This document shows positions 1-12,240 of a stretch of DNA of 64,000 bases, piece by piece (the stretch's first letter is position 1; each line of letters starts with the position of its first letter). The notes below the pieces were generated by a model that worked only from the letters and a program-made list of their open reading frames with translations, had not been told where the DNA came from and did not search any database. A program made the position numbers and the translations under genes. This DNA comes from Rehmannia glutinosa (taxonomy: Eukaryota > Streptophyta > Magnoliopsida > Lamiales > Orobanchaceae), in contig CM071926.1 in assembly GCA_016081115.2 (NCBI GenBank), positions 15,265,971-15,329,970 of the forward strand, written 5' to 3'.

Positions 1-47
1 ATATATTGGGGCATCAAGCTAATTATTTTTGTATTAATCATTTAACC

Positions 48-3000
48 ATGGCTGGACTTGGTTGTTTCAAAATTTTCATCTTGCTAGCTCTTTATTATGT
101 TGTTCTGATTACCCCAAGTCATTGTTCATCAGATGAAGACAGAAAGGCTAGTAATTGCTTTTATGTTTTGAAACTTAAAATTTTATTATATGTATGTCAA
201 TTTTTTTTAAAAAAAAGTTGAATGACGACATGCTATTCATTTGAAACAATTAAACTTATTTCTATCATTATTGGGTAGAGGGGAAAAATCATGGTCGTGG
301 TATGATCATAATTTATTCAAAATCACAAGTCTTAAATTAATTTTTGTATATTTTTCTGAACTCATATTATTGCTTTTTTAGTTGATGTGTAATATATGAT
401 CCTTGCTAATTTATATCGTATTAAGGTTGCTTGATTTCTTCGAGAGGTTGGCTCTATAAAACACCCCTCAATTATACCACAATTGTGTAGCTAATTTTGG
501 TACAAACAAAATTGGAAAATCTCCAGCTGTTGTTAATAATACATAAATGTGCTATGTGGACAATAACATGGTTATGTATATACATTGTTAGTCCAATTTA
601 TTTTGTTTACGTTGAGGTGATGCTTAAATTCAATAACTGCTAATTTCATCAAACTATATATAATTTCTACCAGTAAAATTTAGCTAGTTGATGATTTTAT
701 TCAATTTGTTTTATATCTTCTAATAGGTTTACATAGTCTACATGGGAAATCTTGTCCAAAGAGATCAATCTCCTCAGTCATACCATATTAAAATGCTTCA
801 AAAAGTTGTTGACAACAGGTAACATATTCATATATAGCTTTATTGTTGATCATGACAAATGTTCGAAGAAAACAACGTAATATTAATCCATTATTCATCA
901 AATTAAATGTGTTGTTCTGAGAGGTTTGTGAGGCAATCCTTAGTGAGAAGTTATACAAGGAGTTTCAACGGATTTGCAGCCAATCTCACCGTTCAGGAGA
1001 AGGAAAAGTTGGCCAGTAAAGTTCTATATATATGCTTAAACATTCTAAATTATCTTGTTCTATTTGTTTGGCATGCATAACTGTATATAAATTATCTTCT
1101 GATCTTCTATTTCTAATTAGTTATATCTCTTATATGCCATTCAGGTCATGAACAAGTTGTATCAATTTTCCCGAGTACAACATTTTACCCACAAACGACA
1201 AGATCATGGGATTTCTTGGGGTTAGCAGAAAATGTTCGCCGGAACCCCACTATTGAGAGTGACACGATTATTGGCGTCATTGATACTGGAGTTTGGCCTG
1301 AATCCGAGAGTTTCAATGACAAAGGTTTTGGCCCTCCTCCTAAGAAATGGAAAGGAGCTTGCAAAGGTGGAAAGAACTTCACTTGCAACAAGTATGAACA
1401 AACTCTTTTCCACTATATACCTCTCATGGGCTAAATTTAGGGATTGCAATGGGCGGGGACGGGGCTGGTATTGGACTATCCCGTCCCATAATCCCATCCA
1501 GGGAACGAGGCCCCATGGGTATCGAGTTTCCCATTTAGTATTTATTAATAATTTTTTTAAAAAATAAAGTACTTAAAATAATCAATAATTAAAATAAATA
1601 AAATAACATAAAATCCAAATTTGTATAAAATAAAGAATGAGAACAAGTAAATTATAAAGACTTAAGGTTTAGTTTTTATAATTAATAAAATAAAATATTA
1701 TAATATTAATAGGGACGGGGAATCCCCTTTTTATCTAAACAGATTCGGGGAAAGGACATGAAATATAAACACTATTCCCATCCCATCCTCAGTTCTAGAG
1801 AAATGGGGAATCCTCATCCTGGTCCCATCCCCGAATTAACTAGAGACTTCCCACTCCATTTTATTCAGGTACTATAAGGGATAGTTCCCCGCAGGAATTT
1901 TGTCAGCCCGAGCCAAATTACAGTTTTTGTCCTGTAGCTATAGGGGTTGGTAATATATAATGGTCTTGCACAACTCACAATTAGCCAAAAGCCCCTGATT
2001 TTCAAAAAAGCTCTTGATTTTAGCCCTTTGGTCACGGAAATTGGAATATTTGTTGAAAAATCCACATGTCTATATTTCCAGCAAAACCCGCTAATTAATC
2101 TGGAAACTAATTTCGTTTATGTGGACATCTTCCAAGTGCATGTTTTTTTCCTGAGTTTTTGTCTCAATCAATATACCAACTCACTTGGAGGATATATAAT
2201 GCAAAATACTTTTATTACTTTGCACCCATCGGATTTTTGGGTCATTTGTCCATAACAAAAATGTTTTTTAGCTATGTTTTTGAAAAAACATATTTTTTAC
2301 CCATTGTATTTTTAAATTGAGTTGTCCACTTTGTCATTTTTTTCTTATTTGTGAGGACTGTACATGTCTTGATATCAAGAATCATTTCTCGGTAACGAAA
2401 AATGTACCGCATCAATTTTTTTTTTTAAAAAATCACTTATCCCACAACCAAAAAATACAAAAAGGATATGACAACTATTTTTAGTCAAAATGGTTGAAAA
2501 ACATGTTTTTGAAAAACATGACTTTTTCATTTCTAAAAAAACCATTAGTGGCCAATTTGTTCTATTATCGATTAACGAAAAGTATTGCTTGTTTTCCAGC
2601 AAAGTAATAGGAGCTCGTTACTATAACTCGAAGGCACCAAAAGATGTTTCTGCCAGAGATCTCGAAGGCCATGGATCTCACTGTGCATCCATAGCAGCAG
2701 GAAACTATGTGAAAGGCGCTAGTCTCTATGGGATTGCCGAAGGGACTGCTAGGGGTGGGGTCCCCTCGGCTAGAATTGCAGCATACAAAGTTTGTAGTTT
2801 TTACGGCTGCGATGCAGCGGACATATTGGCTGCATTTGATGATGCTATTGCTGATGGAGTCGATATCATTACGATCTCTATTGGAGGAGATAATCCAGTG
2901 AAACTGGAAAATGATGCGATTGCAATCGGCTCCCTTCATTCGTTAGAAAAGGGTATTTTAGTGGTACAGTCTGCAGGAAACAGCGCGGATAAAGAAACAA

Positions 3001-5236
3001 TTTCAAGTGTTGCGCCCTGGATTTTCTCGGTTGCTGCTAGCAGTACTGATAGGGGGATTGTCGCCAAAGTTGCTCTTGGAAATGGAACTATATTGAGTGT
3101 ATGTAGCATTAATTTATTTTTTTTTGGTTCTCTTAATATCATTATCTCGATTTAATTAACTACTGATTGTACTATTTGTACATTACAGGGCAAGTCAGTG
3201 AATGCATTTAGCTTGAACGGGACTAGTTTTCCATTAGTGTATGGAAAAGATGTCTCACGAAAATGCAACGAAAGTGATGCTATGTAAATCCAACTCTTGA
3301 AATCCCTTTACTTAGCCAATATCAATTATCTCATTTTATGAAGAAGAAAAGACTAAATTGCAATTTTAGTCCGGTAGCTATAGGGACGACAATAATAATG
3401 GTCCTGCAGAAATTGAAAAATTTGCTGGAGAAATCCACATATTAACATTTCCTGACGTGGAAATCAATTTCCCTTATGCAAACTAAAATTATAATTTATC
3501 CAAGAAGAAATTAAATAAAATAGTAATACAAAAGATCCTGATTTCTTGTTGAATTTCAGGGACTGCGCAGAAAATTGTTTGGAGAACAGTTTAGTGAAGG
3601 GAAAGATTGTCCTGTGCAGACTCATTGAGGGCGTAGATGAAGCCTTTAGCGCTGGAGCCCTTGGATCGGTTACAGCCCTTGAATCGGTTATTCCTGATCT
3701 TCCGCTTAGTGATGTTTCCTATGTTATTCCTATTGCGGCATCAAGTTTGCAGACAAAAGACTTTCCTTTGGTCGAGAGCTACTTTCGCTCCACAAAGTAA
3801 AATGACGCCACCTTAGCCCTTTAATGCAAAAATGATTTGTGTTTTGATTAATAATACTTGTACAATCAACCTTTTACTGCAGATCTCCAAAAGTGGACAT
3901 AATGAAAAGTGAATCTGTAAAAAATCTTGATGCCCCTCGGGTTGCTGGTTTTTCTTCAAAAGGGCCAAATAACATCATTCCAGATATTTTGAAGGTATGT
4001 ACACAACTTTTTACTGTTCCTTTAGGCTTTACTCATTCACTTAGCAATACAACAGTAATGCTATGATAACATAAATTGTAATATAACTCTGTATATGCAG
4101 CCGGACATAACAGCACCTGGAATTGAAATCCTGGCGGCATATTCACCTGAGGCTACACCATCAGATAACAATAATGATCCAAGAATGGTCAACTACAACA
4201 TATTATCCGGAACATCAATGTCTTGTCCACATGTTGCCGGAGCAGGTGCTTATGTAAAATCATTTCATCCCAATTGGTCTCCATCAGCAATCAAATCAGC
4301 TCTTATGACGACCGGTAATTTGAGTTAGACGTATAGTATTTTTTTGAAATAATTACAAAAATCCCCCTTAGGTTCCGGGTAATTATAAAAAAACTCGGAG
4401 ATTTTTGGAAATTGCAAAAAAAGAAAAACATCCAGGTTTGATTCAGTCTTACATTTTACCCTTCATAAGGAAAAAAATATTTCAAAACCCCAACATTTAT
4501 AAAACTATTGCAGTTACTCCTTTAAATTTAAGACGAGAATCAAACCGGAGGGTTTATTTTTATAATTTTGAAACATCTCTAAGTCTTTTTGTAATTAGCC
4601 CAAATCTTAGGGGTGTTTTTGTAGTTATCCCTTTTTAAATAGTTCATTGTAAGTTGTAACTAATGTTTCTAATTATGTTTCTTGTGCATAGCCTGGATAA
4701 TGGATTCCCGAAAGGATCCACTAGCAGAATTTGCCTATGGAGCAGGTCAAATTGATCCGGTAAAAGCTGTTGATCCAGGCCTTGTGTATGAGACGTTTAC
4801 AGAGGATTATATCAAACTGCTTTGCAGTTTGGGATACGATTCTACAAAACTGAAACAGATATTTGGAGTAAACACGACCTGTCCAGCCGGACCTCAGACG
4901 ACACCTAAGGATCTCAATTACCCTTCTATGACTAGTCAAATTAAGACTAGTGGTGGAAACAAAAATGTGACATTTTCTGAAAAATTCGCAAGAACAGTTA
5001 CAAATGTAGGACCAGAAAAATCGACATACAAGGTGACAACAAGCACAAGTCCAGAGTATAATATCACTGTGACGCCCAACGTCCTAACATTTGGAGCAAC
5101 GAATGAAAAGAAATCATTTGATGTGATTATCAGCGGGAAAATTACTAATGGGAAAATGGTGTCGGCCTCATTGGAATGGTCTGATGGTGTCCACAAAGTC
5201 CGCAGTCCAATTGTCGTGTATCCAGATAATTTTTAG
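48..5236 (+). CDS. Subtilisin-like serine protease (cucumisin/SBT type), 10 exons
   Basis: Exons read by eye: 48-146, 727-818, 924-1015, 1145-1391, 2600-3098, 3189-3283, 3560-3796, 3883-3994, 4101-4314 and 4692-5236. They total 2232 nt, an open frame of 743 residues, the usual size for plant subtilases. Residues 1 to about 26 form a signal peptide, so the product is probably secreted. An I9 propeptide begins at VYIVYMG (about 34). The S8 catalytic residues are visible: Asp141 (VIDTGVWPES), His201 (EGHGSH), oxyanion Asn304 (QSAGNSA) and Ser530 (GTSMSCPH). A protease-associated insert lies in exon 7 (LVKGKIVLC), and a fibronectin-III-like tail follows DPGLVYE. The start at 48 is chosen because it gives the signal peptide and the right exon phase. 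All introns are GT-AG except intron 1, which appears to be GC-AG (AAG|gctagt). The substrate is unknown; relatives process or degrade extracellular proteins. Only 47 bases of upstream sequence are visible, so no promoter can be described. Confidence 0.93.
1436..1865. repeat. GGGGACGGGG-type MITE remnant in subtilase intron 4
   Basis: The segment opens with TAGGGATTGCAATGGGCGGGG and carries several GGGGACGGGG and CCCATCCC blocks in both orientations near its two ends, with an AT-rich core. This fold-back layout resembles plant hAT-type MITEs that begin TAGGG. The right end is degenerate and I cannot define a target duplication. It accounts for part of the unusual 1.2-kb length of intron 4. Confidence 0.5.
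1880..2130. repeat. Dispersed repeat in intron 4, related to one in intron 6
   Basis: The block containing GTCCTGTAGCTATAGGGG, a later AATCCACAT and the following TTTCC...GGAAA stretch recurs in diverged form at 3352-3482 in intron 6 of the same gene, with the same order of sub-blocks. It is a non-coding repeat family of unknown class. Confidence 0.5.
3352..3482. repeat. Second copy of the dispersed repeat, intron 6
   Basis: Diverged counterpart of the intron 4 repeat. It contains GTCCGGTAGCTATAGGGAC followed by AATGGTCCTGCA and GAAATCCACAT in the same order. It lies wholly between exons 6 and 7 and does not touch the splice sites. Confidence 0.5.
4335..4640. repeat. Fold-back repeat in subtilase intron 9
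   Basis: The left part holds AATTACAAAAATCCCCC and the right part holds its approximate inverse (GGGGTGTTTTTGTAGTTATCCC), with related blocks between. This looks like a small non-coding inverted-repeat element in the last intron. The short open frame inside it has no recognisable family. Confidence 0.45.
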
Positions 5237-5325
5237 ATCATAGAAAATTAATTGGGTGTATCTGTATTCAGCCTACTTTCGAGGGAAATACATGTATAAC
5301 TAAATTTATTGAGTAATGCTTTATG

Positions 5326-5331
5326 AATAAA
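5326..5331 (+). terminator. AATAAA polyadenylation signal of the subtilase gene
   Basis: A canonical AATAAA hexamer lies about 90 bases after the subtilase stop codon, in a T- and A-rich stretch. The spacing suits a plant 3' UTR. No transcript evidence is available here. Confidence 0.5.
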
Positions 5332-5569
5332 AATTCAACACAGTACTTTCCATCCATATCACATAAATTACCCTGTCTAAAAATGTTTCAACTATGTACA
5401 AAATTATTGTTTTTACCATTTGTGGGGAAGGTAGAGGATCACTCATACATGTTTCACTGGAGTGATCCAATAGCTCATCTATAATGTCTTAATTAGTCCA
5501 ATTTCTTGTGCATGATGACTTGAAATTCAGTACTATGTTTGTATTACTGTACATTTTTAGCTATATAAG

Positions 5570-5930
5570 AGAGGATTGGAAAGGAGGTTTTGATCAAATC
5601 AGTGGCTCAAGCGATACCATCATATTGCACGAGTACATTCTTACTTCCTGTTTCATTGGCAGAATAGTCAGAGAAGATGCTCGATTCGTTTTGGTGGGGT
5701 TCAAAATAGAACATAAGTCGAACTTATCAATTGCATGAATAAAGATTCAGATGGCCTTGGACTTAAGGATTTCCAGTGTTTCAATCTTTCAACGCATGGT
5801 AAACAAGGTTGGAAATTAATTCCCGACCCAAATGCTCTAATTTGTTGATCTCTAGCTCAAAGCTAGATACTATTCAGACGGGGATTTTCTTAATGCATAA
5901 CCTGGGATTCTAAGGTTGTTGTTGATGCTG
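5570..5930 (+). pseudogene. L1-type LINE remnant (end of reverse transcriptase / zf-RVT linker)
   Basis: Reading across two frames on the plus strand gives fragments typical of the region after the RT domain in plant LINEs: VAQAIPSYC, FLLPVSLAE, then DSFWWGSK, with related words further on. Stops and frameshifts interrupt it and no 5' part, poly-A tail or target duplication can be assigned. It is a short decayed fragment. The open frame at 5508-5738 is one of its shifted frames and not a gene. Confidence 0.6.
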
Positions 5931-6142
5931 TCAATATAAATGAAACAGAGGTGTCAGAATTTGGAATCAGAAGCATCTGATTTGAAATCGTTCTTTATCT
6001 ACAGCGGAAATACTTATATTGATATGTTGAAGGTAGTGAGAAGTTTACACAATAGATTAGTCCACATATAAAGTCAAATATATAGCTAATTATATCACAT
6101 CCATAATTCCTTAGTAATTGTCATTCTTCTTTTTGACAAATA

Positions 6143-6169
6143 CTAGTAAGGTGAACGTGCATTGCACGT
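6143..6169 (-). mobile_element. Helitron 3' terminus (hairpin plus CTAG), minus strand
   Basis: On the minus strand an ACGTGC-loop-GCACGT hairpin (6155-6169) is followed eight bases later by CTAG (6143-6146) and then T. This is the standard Helitron 3' end. The subterminal block TTCACCTTA is identical to that of the Helitron ending at 33176, so both belong to one family. The body should extend to the right, but no matching 5' terminus was found, so it may be truncated or decayed. Confidence 0.6.
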
Positions 6170-8840
6170 GATCCAAATAATTTTAGTGATTTAATTAAAA
6201 ATATAATCTTAATTAGTTGCAATTATTATTGATTAAATTATTTTGAATTTATTGTGAATGTTGTTCATGTATTTTTGATCTTAACATAAAACCTACAAGG
6301 TTAAAATTGAACTTATATATTGCATGAACTATATCTTAAACGATATTATAATTGAACTAAATACAATGTGCATTAAAAAAACTTAAAAGAGATATAACTA
6401 AAAAAAGTTATTCTATTAAATAATTTTGTTCAACTATGAGACTAGTGAAATATAATATAACTAATAATTTTACTGAAATAATAGATGATCTTGTAAATAA
6501 GTAGATATGGTTGCACTTAAACTAATATGAATTAAAATATGTTGAAAACTCTTGATATTTGAAACTATTTTATTATAGTTAAATATATATGGATATGAAT
6601 GATTAAATAAGTTCAAAAGAACCAGATTCAATAAAAAATTAAAACTTGGTTTTGAGACAAAATATAAAATTTAAAACTTTAGGATAAAATAATTAAAATG
6701 TTCTATATGAACTTATAATTGCACTAATCATCCACTTCTTTGATTTTGATGGATTAAAAATTCTTTTTAGTTGATTTAGGAGATTTCTTTGGATTAGATG
6801 CATTTTACAAACAATTACGCACTCATAAATTTATTAACCATGTAGAATTACAAAATCAAAATTATTCCTTATATATAAATATTTATCCATAAGGCTTATA
6901 TTGTTTAAATTTGAAAGTTGATCAAAATTCAATAATTTTATTCATAAAATTATATTAAACAATAAAAATCAAAATTCATATCGTATTTTGATCTTTAAAT
7001 AAGTTTTTGACCAAAAATATAATCAAATAAGACGACGTGGTCAACAAATATTTGATTTTTTGGTGTATTTAATCAATATAGTATCATTTTGATTATTATT
7101 TCTAACTTTATATTATCGTAATTATTATTTTTATTTAATCGAAAGACTATAATATGAAAAATTAACGAAATTATCACTTAAATATAAATTTGGACGTGAA
7201 AGGTTATATGCATATCTATCTTCATATGAATTTTGTTTACTAATATTAATGACCAATACTTTGGTTATTATATTATACTATTATTACAACTAATTATTTT
7301 GGAGTTTGCGTAAGAGCACTTAGGATTAACTATTTTATTTGTATTTATTTATTTTGTTTTTAAAATCACCTTGTTTCTTCTCTCGATTTACTATAGATTT
7401 ATATCAATAAGGTAAATAAATATGAAAAATAAAACTATAGGTTCATAATGCATAATACTTATGTTTAAACGACTAATTTTATGTAATGCAGAGTTCTCTA
7501 TATATGTTGATAATATATAATTAGACTGCTTATCTCCAAACCTACTTTTAATTTAGAATTAAATCTTTTTTAATTAAATTTTTAGTACTATATATTTTTC
7601 CGTAAATTCACTCATGTTTCCCCTTGAAGTCTAATAATAATGTTTTTTATTACTCAGAAAATATATTACAATAATATGGTTATGCATGTTGCTTAATTTT
7701 TAAAAGATCATAATGTATAAATTTCTTATATAAATTTTTGAGATATATATATATATATATATATGTGATTGGAAAGACTTGGAGGTCTAATTTAATATAA
7801 AATCGGTCAATCTTGTTTGAAATTTCAAAGCATTCAAATAGTTACGATAGGTAAAATAAAGACTGCCAATTCTTCAAAAGAATTTGGGATATAAAAGGTC
7901 ACTCGAATTTGTATTCAAGCGATATATAAATAATAATTAACTAAAATTAAATTATACATTTTCTTTTTAACTTTTTAGAACTTAAGTGGAAAATCAAAAT
8001 AAGTTCAAATATATAAGGAAAATAATTAATCAATTTTTATATGTTCGAATTACATACAACTTTAAAAACACTAAGAGTTGTCTTCTTTAAATGAATTATA
8101 ACTATGAAAAGAAGAAATATTAGACCAAGATCAAATTAATTAGGTTTAATATTATATAGAATATAAATTATTATTTATTTCTAAAAAAATACATATGAAT
8201 ATAAAAATTTGGTAATTATAAGTTTATGAACCATGTATGATTTAAAAATCCGAATTTTTCCTTATGTGTGTGTGTGTGTATATATCACGTGAAAAAAAAA
8301 TTAACTTTCAATCTTGTTTAAACAGGAGACTTTCTTCTAGTTAATACAAAATATGCCAAGAAAATACTCTAATAAAAAAATTATTTTCACATTAAAAATT
8401 ATTTTTTTATTCGAATTTCATCAAATAAAAAAATAAATCTTCCATATATTTTGTTTTAAATTTAATTTTTTTATATGATATAAGCATATATATACCTTTT
8501 AATTTGATTGTTATTATAAGAATTTATATTGTCATATTTATTGTTTATGTAACTAACAGAGTATCTTAGAAAAATAATAAATCTGATTCCTGAATCTAAT
8601 TTAGGATGTAAAAGGTCAAAGAATTAATGGAAAATTTAGAATTTTATCGTATAAATGATATATATATATATATATATGCTTATGAGGTATGTTTGGAAAG
8701 CTATTGATACATATTTTAATATGAATTTAATTTAATTTAAATATTCTTATTGCACAAAAACTTATGACATAAAAAATAGACTTCTAGTATTTGAAAAAGA
8801 ATTGGGTATATTAATGGACATTTGAAATTATATTTAAATT
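6170..8840. other. AT-rich intergenic DNA, no gene seen
   Basis: No coding potential is recognisable on either strand. The stretch is very AT-rich and holds simple repeats: an AT run near 7743-7764, a GT/TA run at 8264-8285 and an AT run near 8659-8680. The sequence after the two AT runs is loosely similar (TTTGGAAAG/ATTGGAAAG followed by AATTTAATATAA-like text), suggesting diverged repeats about 0.9 kb apart. This may be the decayed body of the Helitron ending at 6143. Confidence 0.5.
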
Positions 8841-9075
8841 CACTACAAGAAAAATCCAAAAAGACAATAGTTTTTCACCGTTGTCTATTAAAAAAAACAT
8901 TGTTGTAGAAAGTGGTGTTGTAGTAGGGGGTACTAAATGACAACAAAAAAAGTCTGTTGTGGTATGGAACAAAGACAACAGTTTCGCAACAATTCTACAA
9001 CAGTTCTACACTATTGTCTTTGTTCTCAACCACAACAGTTTTACACTGTTGTCTTTGTTCTCAACCACAACAGGT
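8841..9075. mobile_element. CACTA transposon terminus with subterminal repeats
   Basis: The segment begins CACTACAAGAAAAAT, the usual terminal inverted repeat of plant CACTA (En/Spm) elements. It is followed by many copies of GACAACAGT/ACTGTTGTC in both orientations. Two adjacent units of about 35 bp (AACAGTT.TACACT.TTGTCTTTGTTCTCAACCAC) lie at about 8999-9070. Such repeats bind transposase in this superfamily. The Ulp1-like gene just inside points toward this end. The opposite terminus was not found in the window, so its limit is unknown. Confidence 0.75.
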
Positions 9076-9573
9076 TTCCAACAATGAAAAACTAGTGTGT
9101 TTGAATGCGAATTTTGCAATTATATTCCACAATATTTTTTTATTTTTTCTACTGTAAATTACAAATTAAACCTGTGTAACAAGAATAAAATATGAATTAA
9201 ACTGCTTCAAATTGTATTTCATAACTTAATGTCACAAAATACCTAAAACAGTAATGGTTTAATACCAGTTATATATAAAGTCCTCCACCAAAATAAAATG
9301 CCCAAAACAACAATAATTTAATATCATTTATACATAGAGTGCTCTGCCAAAATAAAAGTACCAAAACAACAATAATTTTGTATGCCAATGATCTACAAAT
9401 GGTAGCTCCAAATAGTATCCCCCATAGTAACTCCAACAACATCAGCATGTCCATAAACTACATGAATTACCATAAAAGAAAAAATCATAAGAAAAAACGA
9501 AGAAACATCCCACAACTTTGTTTAATATAAAAGAAAAATTTAATATATAATATAAGTTCTAAATACCTTTTCA

Positions 9574-10780
9574 CTAACCAATATGATTTGGTACACAATC
9601 TGGCCACTCCGAACGCACTTCGTCGATATCTCCACGGGAGTAGTTAGCTTGTGTGAACTGTGAACAATAAATACAGACCTCATATAAACACAAAGTTCAA
9701 TGGTGGTGTAATATATAAATTAAGACAATCTAAACAAAATAGAATTACTATTGCTCGCATCGAAGAACTGTCAGTGGATGTAAGTTCTTTAACAATTTGC
9801 CTCATGTATCGCATTACGAAAAATCCACAATGTAGATTATCGGGTTGTCGAGGAGCCTGTGCTAGAAACAACTTTTTAATAACAAATCCATAAATAGTTC
9901 TAAATACCTACATAATAATATGTTGGTGTTGAACCTCTCCATGTTCCTAGCTAACAAATATATGATAATACTTGACGAATAGTATTCTATTTTAATCAAT
10001 ATTTATAATATTCAAATATAATCTAAAATTTACTAGCATAATACTTGTGGAACACCTCACACATTACATAGCCCACTAGTGTGTTGTACATTATTCAAAA
10101 TGTTTAATTATGTGAATTATGGAGCATTCGATTGTGTGGGCAAAAAAAATATTTTTCTTGATATGGAATATTGAATCTGTTATCTCTTAAGTTTACCAAT
10201 TCCTGCTTCTTTCTTGTGAAGTTGTTGAACTTATTGTCTGGACTTATATCACTGATCATGATACTGTCTTGAAATATCATTATTTTTGTGTTTCTCTACT
10301 CTTAAAACAATTTGTTGAGTTTTATTTAGTGAATTATTGATCATTCAATTATGATAGCAGATAAAATTGTTAGTCTTGATATGGAATGAATCTATTTTAT
10401 GTTTGACTTCAAATATCTGCCCAAAGATGCATGGTTTCTCTGAAGTTCACTGATTCTTGTTTCGACGTTGTTGAACTTATTGTCAGCGTAAAAAGCAATA
10501 AATGGGCTTATATCAATGATCACAATGTCTAGAAATGTCATTATTTTTGTATTTTGTCTTTTCATAAAACACTTTGGTGAGTTTCATTCAGTGAACTATT
10601 GATGATTCAATTAATACATAGCAGAAATGATTTGCCTTGATTCAATTAACACGAGACAACAAATAGATATACCTTAACTACGTCCCATGTAGGTTGCTTT
10701 TTTCCTTTCTTTCTCTTCTCCACATTGAACCTTTTTAAATCCCTACATGCATTCAGTTGATGGTTTAATAAGAATGCGCA
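9574..10780 (-). pseudogene. Ulp1-like C48 cysteine protease, C-terminal exons (CACTA-borne)
   Basis: Three exons are legible on the minus strand. 10673-10780 reads to KKQPTWDVVK and ends at a GTATAT donor. 9749-9856 starts after a CAG acceptor and reads APRQPDNLHCGFFVMRYM, with the oxyanion Gln and catalytic Cys of C48 proteases. 9574-9657 encodes YSRGDIDEVRSEW and ends in TAG. This is the C-terminal half of the SUMO-protease-like protein often carried by plant CACTA and Mutator elements. The N-terminal part, with the catalytic His and Asp, lies at 33177-33530, because a Helitron inserted at 10780/33177. The exon at 10673 runs straight up to the Helitron border. The other half carries a stop, so the gene was broken independently of the insertion as well. 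Confidence 0.75.
10114..10650. repeat. Imperfect tandem repeat, about 2.3 units
   Basis: Units start at 10114, 10330 and 10592 with GTGAATTATTGATCATTCAATT-like text. Each of the first two contains CTTGATATGGAAT, GTTGTTGAACTTATTGTC and ATCATTATTTTTGT in the same order. Periods are about 216 and 262 bases. The array lies between two exons of the Ulp1-like pseudogene, inside an intron. No function is apparent. Confidence 0.65.
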
Positions 10781-10799
10781 TCTAGTCTATACTTCTATT

Positions 10800-12240
10800 A
10801 AAAGTGTGAATAGATTTCAAGGTTTCTTGAAAAATTTGATTTGCCAAAAGTAACCCTATTACATAGATAATTTTAGGGGCAACTAATGTAATTTGGAATT
10901 TGTTTAATTTTATTTAAATTATTTCATAAGTATTATATTATCCATTAAATATATGAATCAATGTAACAGTTAGTGTTTATTAATATCAATAAAAATAAAA
11001 ATGGAAGTTTCAAAGTTAGTATTCATGAGTAATGCATTTTCAGGCTTTACACTTCCCCAATGAATGCAATGCATTTCCAGCCTGTACATATTCTTTTGAC
11101 TTATAAAAATTCTACATTGTGCTTTAGAACTCTCTCTCACTGTTTTCGTAGTGCTTGTGATTACAGTTGATTTCTCACCAGCTTGGAAGTGCTTGAATCG
11201 TGGTCATTTCACAATGGACTGTGACTCAGTTAAACATAATTGTTTTTTAGATTTTTTCTGGTTTATGAAGCCTTGGCCATATTTCTAATTTGAGTTAACC
11301 ATTCTCCAATTTCTTTTTTTTTTTAATATTCTTACGCGTCTTTTTTTTTCTTCAATTTATTGGCTAATTTTAATTACTTATTCCAATATTTCATATACAT
11401 TCTATTCTATGATCAAAAAAGAAATATAACAATTGTGAACTTGTTATTTCAGGTATGAGGTGAATCTGGAAAGCTCATCATAATTCTCGTGGAAAAGTTA
11501 AAGCTCTGGATCTCCGAGGTACTACTTATAGGTACTATTTCTAAATAACTAAAAAAACAATTACAAACATAACATTAATTGGTATTGCATTTCAATGAAT
11601 ATAATATTATCTTGTTTGTTGTATGATAGATTTCCCTTATCCTTCTCAGGTAAGTCTTCTCCAAAGTTTGATTTGTTATACAAACGTATAGTTCTTTATA
11701 ATATTTTTTTTTGGACTTTATACATATTCAATTATTTGAGATTTTTGGTAAATTTCATTAGTAGAACTATTCGATTGATTTGTATTGACCAAACAATGGA
11801 CATATTTTAACGAATTAAGTTTGATAGCAGTAAATTTGCGGCATTTCTTTGTCTTATCAGTATTTAATTTTATTAGAATAATATGCACTGTAACCATCTT
11901 TTCTGGATTAATATTTCATAAATTAGATATACCAAGAATAAAAAGTAAGTTGGATTTCGTACGAATATATTTAGCCATCTGTTTCTAAGAGCCCCTGATT
12001 AAGAAATTACTTCAATTTCAGGACAATGTTACGGTCATATCCTATATATTGATATTACGCAACTATATCATCTCCTAAAATTTTTACAGTTGCGGTCTCC
12101 TCATTATTGGACTTTTTTGTTGTTATTATTAACATAACGACCTTATAATTGAAATTTTTTTCTTAACAATTGCAGATATTTCTCCCCCCCTTTTTTTTTA
12201 ATTTAAACATGAAAGTGAGAAAGAAAAGGTTAAGAATATT
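10800..12240. other. Left arm of the Helitron, no gene recognised
   Basis: AT-rich sequence with only short, unrelated open frames. A short CCHC-like peptide near 11190 is isolated and not convincing. No inverted repeats or promoter elements stand out. Confidence 0.5.

Noticed and set aside
5508..5738. 76-residue open frame downstream of the subtilase
   Set aside because: It overlaps LINE-derived text read in another frame and is better explained as a shifted frame of the LINE remnant.
11185..11225. CCHC-like peptide (KCLNRGHFTMDC) on the plus strand
   Set aside because: Too short and isolated, with no gag sequence around it and no open frame of useful length.
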